Assembly (NCBI GenBank): GCA_050251195.1
Contig: JBFWNG010000001.1
Coordinates: forward strand, 434,001-498,000
From: JBFWNG01 sp050251195
GTDB taxonomy: Bacteria > Bdellovibrionota_B > Oligoflexia > Oligoflexales > Oligoflexaceae
Direction of reading: 5' to 3'
Length of the DNA: 64,000 nucleotides
Shown: piece after piece, positions 51,527 to 59,974 of the stretch
How the letters are laid out: every line of letters starts with the position of its first letter
Numbering within the stretch: position 1 is the stretch's first letter
The notes under the pieces: generated by a model
The model's database searches: none
The model's input: only the letters and a program-made list of their open reading frames with translations
What the model was told of the DNA's origin: nothing
Made by a program: the position numbers and the translations under genes

Positions 51527-52609
51527 ATGGTCCGCTACACCTTATTTGCAACGATCCTCCTCACATTTTCTTGCCGTACTATAGAAGCCTCCAAAGCAAA
51601 AGACGAGACGTCAGATTCAGACCCTTATGCCTTACGTACCTGCAAAAATGGCGCAAAAGCCGTTCCCTTCACACTCGAACCGATGGATCCGATGCCCGAC
51701 GCCTCCGTTGTCAAGTTTCCCGGTTTCGATCTCCACTTTCGCCTGGAGTCGCAAATACCGAATCAAAAAGGCGCACGCATCGATCTTTGCATCGACGAAG
51801 TTAACGGGACCGTGACATTCGACCGCTTGGTATACAAGGAAGACCCATTTACACCGCTCACCAATCTGGCTATCAATGACTCTATTACACAACCTCAATG
51901 GAAGGACAATATTCTCGAAATTCCTTCGTCGTTCGTCAAAATAGAAAATCTCGACAAGGCTGCGTTTGGCGACGCCGAAGGTCTCTTCATGTGGGTAAAG
52001 GAAAGTGGTATCGAAGGGCGGCTGGTCCGGTCTTGGAAAGACGGCGACAAAGTTTTCACAACAATTAATCTCGTCCAAGAACAACAACAAGGAGGTTACA
52101 GACCTCTCGGAGCGCAGGCCCTTGCGGGTTCCTTTCAGCCAGGCGATCCCTTTGCCAACGGCCTCTGCAACGCAGCCCGCGGCCCGCAGTATTCAGGGAC
52201 TTTCAAATTCGACCATGTGACCATGAAGTTCGATGCTTGTGTCTACGCGGGCGGCGGCGAAACAACGGGCTATGACATCAAGCGCCTTGAAATCACAGAC
52301 AGCGCTCCTCAGCTTACCGACGACCAACGCAAGCCATTCACATTCCAGGGTGCCGAACTAGAAAGCGTCTTCCAAGTCGCTTGGAATCACCATAACGCTT
52401 GTGATTCGTTTGTGCTCAAACTGCCACATGCCACATACGCGGCGACCGCGGCCGCAACCGCGGGATGCGGAACAATTTTAGAGGGCGCGCCACATCGCAC
52501 TTTGGAGGATCCTAATCCTGAGGTGATGTACAGCGTTCGATATGGCGGTAACGAGCCCGCGGAAGGCAAAGTGGCGTGCAGACACTTTTTGTTACATTGT
52601 CAGCAATGA
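51527..52609 (+). CDS. lipoprotein of unknown function
   Basis: A 360-residue protein with a lipoprotein signal (ATILLTFSC, Cys16) and a mature part with about eight Cys, likely in disulfides. Segments such as YSGTFKFDHVTMKFDACVY and LQPTYN-like beta strands suggest a periplasmic beta-rich fold. The start at 51527 has GGGAG 7 bases upstream and lies 16 bases after the HAD gene, so it closes the ABC-LpxL-HAD run. It converges on the XRE regulator gene 23 bases later. No family is recognised. Confidence 0.75.
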   Translation: MVRYTLFATILLTFSCRTIEASKAKDETSDSDPYALRTCKNGAKAVPFTLEPMDPMPDASVVKFPGFDLHFRLESQIPNQKGARIDLCIDEVNGTVTFDRLVYKEDPFTPLTNLAINDSITQPQWKDNILEIPSSFVKIENLDKAAFGDAEGLFMWVKESGIEGRLVRSWKDGDKVFTTINLVQEQQQGGYRPLGAQALAGSFQPGDPFANGLCNAARGPQYSGTFKFDHVTMKFDACVYAGGGETTGYDIKRLEITDSAPQLTDDQRKPFTFQGAELESVFQVAWNHHNACDSFVLKLPHATYAATAAATAGCGTILEGAPHRTLEDPNPEVMYSVRYGGNEPAEGKVACRHFLLHCQQ

Positions 52610-52632
52610 CAGTGAAGGTCCCATTCCCTGTG

Positions 52633-53403
52633 CTATAGGTTAGGGATGCGGTCCAAAATAGGCGGGACTTTGTAGTCTTTCGCGATCATAAACATCCATT
52701 GCACGTCAATGAGCTCTTCTTTCGGATAGAAGGACCTATCGGCTTGAGTCTTATTTCTAAAGCGCTTCCCGAGTTCATGCAGATCAGTTTTAAGTTCTTT
52801 GTAGTTTGCCTTGCTGATGCAAGTATCTGTCATTGTCCAGACCGACTCTCCGAGGGATCCCGAATCCTGCACTTTGAACAGGTGATTAACGAGCGCATGA
52901 GTGTCTCTCCTGGAGTATATTTTTGTTATGGGTCCCAGAGGTCGTAGGACATGACTGCCGGACACTTTCATCTTGAAACGATTGCCAGCCGACAATTCGC
53001 ATAGATTCATTTCATCGAGTTTCTTAAGATATCGGAACACGGATTTGTCCGTCAGTCCGTGCTCCTTCTTGATTTTTTCCAGGTCTTGAGTTTCGCGAAT
53101 GGTATCGAAGAACGCATAGTATTCAGGGTTGTCCACGAAAAACTGTTCCTGATCTTCCGTCAACATGAAGGAATGCTCCTGTTCGTTGCCGGCAAGTTGC
53201 ATAAGCTCGAAGAATTTCACGTCCAATGAAGAACATATTTCGACAAGCCTTGAGAGCGAACAATCGTCGCCGTTGAGAACTCGTTTTATGGTTTGCTCCG
53301 AGACATCGAGTCGTTCGGCCAGAGTCTTATAGGTGACCTTCTTGGCCTTGAGAATTTGTTTGAGCGCCTGGGCAATGGCGCCGATTTCTGGGTCCCTTTT
53401 CAT
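52633..53403 (-). CDS. XRE-type transcriptional regulator with a second winged-helix region
   Basis: A 256-residue protein. Residues about 8-66 form a Cro/CI-type HTH (LKAKKVTYKTLAERLDVSE, TIKRVLNGDD, then SLSRLVEICSSLDVKFF). Residues 85-150 resemble a winged helix (LEKIKKEHGLTDKSVFRYLKKLDEMNL), followed by a C-terminal effector or dimerisation region. It is divergent from the gene pair at 53523 and the intervening region has TGTCA repeats and an inverted repeat (53431-53484), so autoregulation and control of the divergent genes are likely. GAGG lies 8 bases upstream of the ATG. Confidence 0.82.
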   Translation of the reverse strand: MKRDPEIGAIAQALKQILKAKKVTYKTLAERLDVSEQTIKRVLNGDDCSLSRLVEICSSLDVKFFELMQLAGNEQEHSFMLTEDQEQFFVDNPEYYAFFDTIRETQDLEKIKKEHGLTDKSVFRYLKKLDEMNLCELSAGNRFKMKVSGSHVLRPLGPITKIYSRRDTHALVNHLFKVQDSGSLGESVWTMTDTCISKANYKELKTDLHELGKRFRNKTQADRSFYPKEELIDVQWMFMIAKDYKVPPILDRIPNL

Positions 53404-53430
53404 GGGGCGTGCCTCTTATTTCCAAAAAGG

Positions 53431-53484
53431 TACAAAATATGTCACTTTTATACATCATATTGTCATAACATGTCAAATTTTGTA
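53431..53484. promoter_or_regulatory. candidate operator region of the XRE regulator
   Basis: TACAAAAT (53431-53438) and ATTTTGTA (53477-53484) form a perfect 8-bp inverted repeat. Between and beside them TGTCA occurs three times (53440, 53461, 53471). It lies between the divergent starts at 53403 and 53523. Confidence 0.5.
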
Positions 53485-53522
53485 TCTACGCTGAGCCACA
53501 GAGGCTTTCGAAGGAGAAATAA

Positions 53523-53657
53523 ATGATGACTTTGGACAAGATTTTGGAATGGGTAAAACGCCAAGAGCTGAGAACGTTTTACTATTTTGAAGAAAAGAAG
53601 CAGTGGGCTAGGAGAGTCGACCAGATGCAGGCGCAGATCAACATTGACAGGATGTAG
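53523..53657 (+). CDS. small helical protein, 44 residues
   Basis: The ORF begins with two ATG codons 6 bases after a strong AAGGAG. The peptide (TLDKILEWVKRQELRTFYYF then a Lys/Arg/Gln-rich helix) is amphipathic and soluble, with many aromatic residues in the first half. Its start is 120 bases from that of the divergent XRE regulator and directly downstream of the candidate operator, which suggests regulation by it. No family is recognised; it may be a small regulator or a cofactor. Confidence 0.6.
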   Translation: MMTLDKILEWVKRQELRTFYYFEEKKQWARRVDQMQAQINIDRM

Positions 53658-53780
53658 GATACGTCATAATGTCCGGGTCCCTCTCCCGTGGACCTTGTTT
53701 TTTGTTGCAAGAGAGCTGCTTACGATTCCTGATTCTGGCCAACGGCCATCTCTCAAACCTAAAAGCATAAAGGACAGAAA

Positions 53781-54857
53781 ATGTTAAACACCCTCAAGCA
53801 ATTCGTCCGAACTCAAGCCTGTCTACTCGCCTTTGGCGCAGCGGTATCGGCAACAGCCCAGGCGAACCACCGACCAGCGTGTACGACTCATGAAGTGCGT
53901 TCTACACAAGCGGACTTGGCGGCGATCAAGTATTTCCGCGAAGAACTGGACCTGAGATACGTGGGCCACGATTATGACGTTAAATACGATGAAGCCCTTC
54001 CTTCGAATGTTCAGCGCGTTTCCGACGATTGGGACGATTTTGCGGGCCGCCTAACGAGTGCCCGTCACTTTGCCAGCAACTACAAAATTCCGGTGCCTGC
54101 TGTAGGAACGGTGTATGTTGTGAGCGGTTATACGTTTGATTTTGAGATTGTCATATTGTTCGACGACAGCGGTAGAGTTTTCGCTAGCGGTTATAAAGGC
54201 GACGAAGATGAAGTCGGAAGCGTACCATTTGACATTCAGCCGTCCGACAACCAGGATCCATTCTGGGAATATAAAGAAGTGATGAAGCGAGCCAGAGCCG
54301 ACGAGACAACGCCAGCTTACGCATCGTCCCATTATCTTGTTTCTCCGGCAAAATCGACCCCGAGCATGGATGCTTTCGACCTTCCGTCCGACGTTTGGAC
54401 CTGCGTGTACTGGCAGCGGCAAGGGTATAATGCCCCTCAAAACGTAACGGATTTCGCCGCCCTTCATTATACGCCAGTCAACGCTAGCGAAGACGAGTCA
54501 TACGTATGGAGCGAAATCTTGGGTCTATCACCACGTCAGTTGATCCACACGTTCATTGACGATGCCGTATGGTTGGAAGAAGATTCTGAAGCCCGCATCG
54601 AGCAAGCGGCAACCGACTATGTCGTGCGCAGCCACTATTGGTACCCTCCCATGAATCTAGTTATCACCAATATGAGACAAACGGCGTTGTTTGATACACA
54701 GTCAGGCAATCTCATTGGGTTCTATACCGACTTTACATTCAAAGACATGGGCGGTTCACGAGACATGTACCCCATCAGTGTTTTCACTCGTCCTAACGGT
54801 GAAATCGCTGCGTTCACCCCGGAGCATGCCGACGATTACGCAATGCATAATCACTAA
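53781..54857 (+). CDS. secreted protein of unknown function, 358 residues
   Basis: A signal peptide (hydrophobic residues 11-24, cleavage after AQA near 28) is followed by an acidic, aromatic-rich soluble domain. Only two Cys (in PACTTHE and WTCVYW) remain in the mature part and could form one disulfide. Features such as FDFEIVILFDDSGRVFASG and DTQSGNLIGFYTDFTF suggest beta strands. It is followed by a strong terminator. It lies 123 bases after the small ORF at 53523 and may share control with it. Not recognised. Confidence 0.72.
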   Translation: MLNTLKQFVRTQACLLAFGAAVSATAQANHRPACTTHEVRSTQADLAAIKYFREELDLRYVGHDYDVKYDEALPSNVQRVSDDWDDFAGRLTSARHFASNYKIPVPAVGTVYVVSGYTFDFEIVILFDDSGRVFASGYKGDEDEVGSVPFDIQPSDNQDPFWEYKEVMKRARADETTPAYASSHYLVSPAKSTPSMDAFDLPSDVWTCVYWQRQGYNAPQNVTDFAALHYTPVNASEDESYVWSEILGLSPRQLIHTFIDDAVWLEEDSEARIEQAATDYVVRSHYWYPPMNLVITNMRQTALFDTQSGNLIGFYTDFTFKDMGGSRDMYPISVFTRPNGEIAAFTPEHADDYAMHNH

Positions 54858-54904
54858 TCTTCAGATTCTGAAGGTAATTTTCGAGACACACTTTATAGAT
54901 CACG

Positions 54905-54932
54905 GAGGCGCCAGCACGGCGCCTCTTTTTTT
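54905..54932 (+). terminator. Rho-independent terminator
   Basis: GAGGCGCC, loop AGCAC, GGCGCCTC followed by seven T, 47 bases after the stop of the gene 53781-54857. Confidence 0.9.
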
Positions 54933-54965
54933 AGTTACGAAAGGCTGCTCATCCGTTCTTGAAGG

Positions 54966-55313
54966 TCAAAGAAAGATTCCAAAACGACGCAATAACCAAT
55001 TGTATCCGTAATAACCAATAACGAGGGACGTCGTGCTGAGGAACAATGAAAGCCAAAAGTTCATGCCGGTTTTGAGCAGTGTCGGAAGCAGGACGAAGAA
55101 TCCGAAGGTGGGGACGACCAACCAGATGATGCCGTAACAAAGGTCCGATATCTTCGCGGCGTCGCCTGTCCGGACAAAGAGAAACGACATGGACAGGATC
55201 GAAGTAAGCGGCATGGCAATCAGAATTGCCGCCATGAATGTAGATTTTTTTCCGATTTCGGCGACTGCAGCAATCGTCAATGCCGATATAAGAGTATTGA
55301 GGAGAAATTGCAT
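54966..55313 (-). CDS. DUF3147 family membrane protein
   Basis: A 115-residue inner-membrane protein with four hydrophobic helices. The pattern LISALTIAAVAEIGKKS, then LIAMPLTSILSMSFLFVRTGDAAKI and a third helix starting IIWLVVPTFGFFVLLPTLL fits the DUF3147 family, whose function is unknown. It is transcribed towards the terminator of the secreted protein gene and stands alone. Confidence 0.8.
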   Translation of the reverse strand: MQFLLNTLISALTIAAVAEIGKKSTFMAAILIAMPLTSILSMSFLFVRTGDAAKISDLCYGIIWLVVPTFGFFVLLPTLLKTGMNFWLSLFLSTTSLVIGYYGYNWLLRRFGIFL

Positions 55314-55370
55314 GGCCCGCGCTCCGATGTTTTTTTAAGTATACAGTATTTTATGCCGTCGGTGCTCTTC

Positions 55371-55422
55371 CAATGTCCCGTTTTTTCACCATTCGCGGGA
55401 GTGGTGAAAATTCGGGGCATTG
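55371..55422. repeat. long imperfect hairpin
   Basis: CAATGTCCCG, TTTTTTCACCA, a 10-base loop, TGGTGAAAA and TTCGGGGCATTG pair over about 21 positions with two or three mismatches. It lies in the 355-base gap between the DUF3147 gene and the uridine-kinase-like gene. Confidence 0.6.
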
Positions 55423-55463
55423 AGATCATTCACTTCGCTCCAACCTGTCGGACAAGTCCTTCT

Positions 55464-55532
55464 GCGTTTCCTTTATTCCGCGCTTCCGCGTTCAATTAAG
55501 AGATCGCGGAAACGCTGAGGTTTGGGAAACGC
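55464..55532. repeat. second copy of the nested palindromic dispersed repeat
   Basis: GCGTTTCC, ATTCCGCGCTTCCGCG, a spacer, ATCGCGGAAACGCTGAGG and GGGAAACGC mirror the element at 33885-33969 in order and orientation, with drift. Ninety bases further a CTCAGGATGACGAG piece of the other dispersed repeat occurs. Confidence 0.65.
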
Positions 55533-55668
55533 TGAAAGAAAATTCTTTCATTCGCCGACGGTTGGCTCAGGATGACGAGTGTTTACTATTAGCAGCAGCC
55601 TTGTTATACGGTCTATTAAGATACCCCCGGCCACGGAGATCCGGATCAATGATGAGTAGGAAGTGGAT

Positions 55669-56331
55669 GTGAGACAAAAATTAATAGCAGCGATTGCCGA
55701 TCGTATTATCGAAATGCGCCATGATGGGGTTCTGAAGATTGCAATCGACGGAGTCGACGGGGCAGGGAAGACATGTTTTGCGGACGAACTGGCGGAGGAA
55801 ATGAACGGGCGGGAAGCGCGGGTGATTCGAAGCTCAGTCGATTTTTTTCACAATCCAAGATTGAAGCGTTACGAACGCGGTCAGTTTTCCCCGGAGGGGT
55901 ATTTCACCGATTCCTTTAACTATTCGAAGCTGAAAGAAGTGTTGCTTGATCCGCTGAGCCCGGGAGGGAGTCTAGTTTATCAACCGGCCTTTTTTGACCA
56001 CAAGAAGGATCAAGAGGTAGAAGTTCATAAGCGAACAGCTGCTTCGGGGTCGATACTGATATTTGACGGGATATTTTTACATCGGAACGAACTTGTGAAG
56101 TACTGGGATTTTTCAATTTTCTTGACGGTAAACTTCACTGTGTCGGTGCCACGTTTTGCGAAGCGAGACAAAGGCCCGACCGACTTTCGGGATCCCCTGA
56201 ACCAGAGATATGTTGGGGGACAGGAATTATATTTTGCGGCATGTTCTCCTTCGAAACGGGCGTCTCTCGTTATTGAAAACAACGACCTAGCATGCCCCCG
56301 GGTTATCGGCGGCGAGTCCTTGGAATTTTGA
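55669..56331 (+). CDS. uridine kinase-like P-loop kinase
   Basis: A 220-residue cytosolic kinase of the uridine kinase/phosphoribulokinase group. The P-loop GVDGAGKT is at about 28-35, SSVDFFHNP supplies the substrate-binding Asp, and SLVYQPAFFDHKK and ILIFDGIFLHRNEL correspond to later active-site segments. Nucleoside phosphorylation in salvage is the likely role. GTG at 55669 is preferred since AGGA lies 9 bases upstream; a GTG 6 bases earlier is too close to the ribosome binding site. Dispersed repeats fill the gap before it. Confidence 0.82.
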   Translation: MRQKLIAAIADRIIEMRHDGVLKIAIDGVDGAGKTCFADELAEEMNGREARVIRSSVDFFHNPRLKRYERGQFSPEGYFTDSFNYSKLKEVLLDPLSPGGSLVYQPAFFDHKKDQEVEVHKRTAASGSILIFDGIFLHRNELVKYWDFSIFLTVNFTVSVPRFAKRDKGPTDFRDPLNQRYVGGQELYFAACSPSKRASLVIENNDLACPRVIGGESLEF

Positions 56332-56464
56332 CGGAGTGTTTAAGCTCTTGACAGGGTGCCGACTCGGCTCGAGCCATACTTGCCAGTTTTCAGCGGGTTA
56401 CGGGCGTTTTTGACCTGGCCCTGAATTTGCTCCCATAGGGTTGATGTTCTATGTGGAATGAATT

Positions 56465-59206
56465 GTGAAAGCTTTAGTTAACATCGGTATCTTAATAATG
56501 AGCCTCCTCGCCGGTTGCACGAAGGAGAGCAGGTCGAAGACGTCGTCGCATTCGACGATCGGTGTTAGCGGTTTTGTATTCGACAGTTCGGGAATGCCGC
56601 TTGGCAAGACCAACATATATGTGGCGGGAACGCCGATTTTGCTTGGCACGACGGGAGATAGAGGACAGTTTGAGTTCTCCTTTTCCGAGTCGATGCAGGC
56701 GTCGATTCGAAAGAATCTCAACGTCTATTTGGGCGGGATCCAACCTGATTTTTTCCAGCTGTATTTTGAGTACCGCGGTGAAATCACGCGGCTTGGGTTT
56801 TCCGAGAAGATTCGTTTTGACAATGCAAAACATAGTTTGGACAAAATATTTGTTTATCCCCCTGTAACGCTCACGGGCTCAGTCCGCGTTATCGATCCGA
56901 ACGGTTCAACGTCTGCTGGCAGCGGATTCGACGTTGTTTGGGGCAACCAAAGAACGCTCAGCAACGATCAAGGTCAATTTACGCTCGAGGAAGCCGTCTC
57001 CGGGATGTCGGACATCTACGCTCTAAAGCCTGGGTTTGTTCCGGGTACGGTGGAACTTGCGGTCAACGAACCGCGCTCCTATGTGATGCCGCAGTATTTA
57101 GATGTCTATCCGGCATCGGCGGTTGATGGAAGCTTTGTCATAGACGGCGATCAAAGCGATCTACCCAGCGTCTACGCCAAACGCTTTGCTGCGACGTTTT
57201 CGTCTCAAGCGAGTTATGTTCGCTATTCCAACGATCCAAGTGAGATTGAGACCGACAGAGCGGGATGGCGCGACAGGGATACCCAGTACGTCTATGATTT
57301 CAGGGCATCCGGATCGTACAAACTTTATTATCAGTTCGCCGATCGCACAAGATCCGTAAGGACGGAGATGCGTTGGCTCGACGTTTCCTTGCAAAACTTT
57401 GAAAGCCTCGGCGTGGTCATCGGCGACGGCAGCGGCGTGATTACTCAGCGCAACATCGACATCCATATCGACGTTCCGGAAAACGCAGTGAGCATGCGAG
57501 TGTATCACATTGGACGAGACTTGGATCGAATGCAGTTTATTCCAGCATGCGATGTGATCGAGTATGTCTTCCCGATACCATCGGATCCGGCGACTGCTCC
57601 CATTGTCGAAATAAACGTTCAATTCAGCGACGCTCAAGGAAACCTTAGCGACGTCTACACGGCTACGGCGCAGCTTCAGCCGTTTTTCAACGTAGGAACA
57701 CCCTTTGTTATTGAGGGTGGTGATCCAGCGACAGATCAAAGAGTTGTGCAACTTGACATCGACGTTCCTCCCAACGCATATCAAATGCGAGTGTTTGAAA
57801 GCACCTCGTCAGGCGGCGGAGGTTTTGGCGGATCGGGGAGTTCAGGCGGTGACCCGTTTGGATCGGGCTCCGGCGGTTCGGGGAGATCGGAAACGGCTGC
57901 CGACTTCTGGATACCTGCTTCTGAAGTGTATTTCCACGTCTTTCGCTCGAGCGGCCCGAAGAAAGTTTATCTACAATTTCGCGATATGGACGGACTTCGA
58001 AGTTCTGTCTACGAACAAACCATAGTGGTCGCTCAGTTCGATCCAGGTCAAATTGGTTTTGTGATCAACGGAGGCGACTCCGATACGGTGTTTAGAACAG
58101 TGGACATCGAACTCTTGCCGCCGCCTAATGCTGTTGCCTTCCGTTTTGAAGAAGGGACCGCGCCATTCTTTGACACCCCTTGGCTGTCACTTGTTCCGAG
58201 CGTTAGCTATTCGTTGAAAGGCTACGGCGTTCGAACCATTTACCTACAGTACTTGGACGCTTTTGATGTGGAATCGACGGTAACGGTCTCATCAATCTTC
58301 TTTGATCCGTTCTTAGGAGATAACGGGGACTTTGAATTTGATAACTCAGTTCCTGTTAACGTACCTGGAGTTGGTATCGTTGAAGCAACCGACGTCCCGC
58401 TTGTGCATTTGGACATTGAAGTCCCTATCGCCGCACAAGAGATGCGGGTCTTCAGCGGTGAGTTCTCCGAGGACAACGGAGAGGAGTTCTCTGGTAGCGG
58501 TTGGATGCCTGTCGACGACCAGGCGAGTGTGCAGTTGTCGGGAGATTCCGGACTCAAACGCGTGTACGTTCAGTTTAAAACCGGCGACGGCGGACAAAGC
58601 CCGACCTTGGTTCAGTCAATATTGTATGATCCTTTTCTTTTCTACGATCCGAACTTGGTCGTAGTCAACAATGGCGACGCAACCACGAACAACGTGGAAG
58701 TGAACGTGGAGATCCCAGTTCCTGACAACGCCGTGGCGGTTTCCCTTTCCTCTCATACCGGCAGCGGCTGCAGTACAACGGCGCCTTTCACCAGCGTGGT
58801 GTCAGGTCAAACCGTTACAATTCCGCACACGTTGAGCACAATCAACGGAACTCACACGGTTTGCGCGCGATTCAAAACCTTCGACGGCAATACAAGCAGC
58901 AATTTCACCGACACAATCAAACTTGATATATTTCCTACAACGACCTTGACGGCGTTAATTGAAAATGGCGACACCTCAACCACAATTCAAACCGTGAACG
59001 TGACATTAACTCCGCCTCCGATGGCGACAGGCATTCGAATGACCGAGGATCTCAATTCTCTCGCGACGGCGCCAACATTTCCCGCCGGCACGACGGTGCA
59101 GTTCACGCTTTCCGCCGGAGTGGGTACAAAGACGGTCTATTTCCAGTATGTCACAAACGACGGTATTGTCAGCAATGTGTTTTTAGACAGTATCGACCTT
59201 CAATAA
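56465..59206 (+). CDS. large modular surface lipoprotein, tandem beta-sandwich repeats
   Basis: A 913-residue protein with a lipoprotein signal (SLLAGC, Cys18). Residues about 30-125 resemble a carboxypeptidase-regulatory-like beta domain (SGFVFDSSGMPLGKTNIYVAG). A second such domain may follow (VRVIDPNGSTSAGSG). From about residue 220 there are seven modules of 90-120 residues, starting near 223, 317, 413, 532, 630, 732 and 830. Each begins with a pattern like FVINGGDSDT then alternating strands and PPPNA. A Gly/Ser-rich linker lies in module three. This looks like a stalk that displays the N-terminal domain at the outer membrane, or an adhesin. The start is GTG. Confidence 0.8.
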   Translation: MKALVNIGILIMSLLAGCTKESRSKTSSHSTIGVSGFVFDSSGMPLGKTNIYVAGTPILLGTTGDRGQFEFSFSESMQASIRKNLNVYLGGIQPDFFQLYFEYRGEITRLGFSEKIRFDNAKHSLDKIFVYPPVTLTGSVRVIDPNGSTSAGSGFDVVWGNQRTLSNDQGQFTLEEAVSGMSDIYALKPGFVPGTVELAVNEPRSYVMPQYLDVYPASAVDGSFVIDGDQSDLPSVYAKRFAATFSSQASYVRYSNDPSEIETDRAGWRDRDTQYVYDFRASGSYKLYYQFADRTRSVRTEMRWLDVSLQNFESLGVVIGDGSGVITQRNIDIHIDVPENAVSMRVYHIGRDLDRMQFIPACDVIEYVFPIPSDPATAPIVEINVQFSDAQGNLSDVYTATAQLQPFFNVGTPFVIEGGDPATDQRVVQLDIDVPPNAYQMRVFESTSSGGGGFGGSGSSGGDPFGSGSGGSGRSETAADFWIPASEVYFHVFRSSGPKKVYLQFRDMDGLRSSVYEQTIVVAQFDPGQIGFVINGGDSDTVFRTVDIELLPPPNAVAFRFEEGTAPFFDTPWLSLVPSVSYSLKGYGVRTIYLQYLDAFDVESTVTVSSIFFDPFLGDNGDFEFDNSVPVNVPGVGIVEATDVPLVHLDIEVPIAAQEMRVFSGEFSEDNGEEFSGSGWMPVDDQASVQLSGDSGLKRVYVQFKTGDGGQSPTLVQSILYDPFLFYDPNLVVVNNGDATTNNVEVNVEIPVPDNAVAVSLSSHTGSGCSTTAPFTSVVSGQTVTIPHTLSTINGTHTVCARFKTFDGNTSSNFTDTIKLDIFPTTTLTALIENGDTSTTIQTVNVTLTPPPMATGIRMTEDLNSLATAPTFPAGTTVQFTLSAGVGTKTVYFQYVTNDGIVSNVFLDSIDLQ

Positions 59207-59263
59207 CTGCTATTTCTTCTCAATCAATCGGTAAAAGAAATCTCATTTGCATGACAGGATTGT

Positions 59264-59659
59264 TTAGGTTTTTTCAGGATAGACCACGCGATCGTCTGGA
59301 TGGCGAGTGCTCATTTCGAGATACAAACACTCTAAATCAAAGTTGTTAATTAGTTGGTGCGGCTCGCCATTAGGCGGAAACGAGATGACGTCTTCTTCTT
59401 CCAAGACGAAAGTTTCATTTCCGAGCCTTAGCGTCACTCGACCCTTCGTTATGACGATGAGTTCTTCCTCTTTGGTATGGAAGTGAAACTCCGAAGATAC
59501 TTGGCCTGGGGCCAAGCGGCTGACGTTGAGTCCTAAGTTTTTTGTCCCTAGGGTTTTGCCGACGCGCTTGCGAACGCGATATTTCTCGGCCGGTTTGTTG
59601 AGATAATGACTTTCGTATTCCATGTCCTTTAAGTTCTTGATGGATGGGTGACGCGACAT
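59264..59659 (-). CDS. cupin-domain protein
   Basis: A 131-residue protein with a single cupin barrel. HFHTKEEELIVITKG corresponds to cupin motif 1 (His-x-His, then Glu) and FPPNGEPHQLIN to motif 2 with the last His, so a metal site is likely. The enzyme or binding function is unknown. The ATG at 59659 is chosen because AAGGG lies about 8 bases upstream and cupin sequence begins soon after; the frame extends 60 codons upstream through a dispersed repeat and is judged non-coding there. Confidence 0.82.
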   Translation of the reverse strand: MSRHPSIKNLKDMEYESHYLNKPAEKYRVRKRVGKTLGTKNLGLNVSRLAPGQVSSEFHFHTKEEELIVITKGRVTLRLGNETFVLEEEDVISFPPNGEPHQLINNFDLECLYLEMSTRHPDDRVVYPEKT

Positions 59660-59723
59660 CGATGTCCCTTTGGCTTGGATGAGAAACAAACATAGCACCG
59701 GGAATTCGCGCAGTCTAGCTACC

Positions 59724-59754
59724 GCTCGCGCGAGCGATAGATCTCGGGACATTC
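59724..59754. repeat. direct repeat left of the HNH gene
   Basis: GCTCGCGCGAGCGATAG followed by ATCTCGGGACATTC matches 61261-61291 in the same orientation with a few differences. The core GCTCGCGCGAGC is itself a perfect palindrome. Confidence 0.65.
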
Positions 59755-59974
59755 GAGTTCCAATTTTGTTCTTGACAGGTTTTTTGAGCATGGCTTTCGA
59801 AAACCTACGGCGAAGATTTAATTCGATCTTAGGAAGCAAGATAGCGCTTCGGTGGGATTGAATTCATCTCTCCTAGGTTTTTTTCGTTCTACCGGTTTTT
59901 CTCGCAACCTGGCTTATTTCCAAGATCCAAAAAACTTCATGGTAAGGTTGCGAACGCAAACAAGGAGGTAATAT

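Noticed and set aside
56349..56440. TTGACA and TTGACC upstream of the modular lipoprotein as promoter -35 boxes.
   Set aside because: No acceptable -10 box lies at 16-18 bases from either.
59660..59839. A 60-residue N-terminal extension of the cupin protein.
   Set aside because: It is translated from the dispersed repeat at 59724-59754 and is very basic; the start at 59659 has a ribosome binding site.
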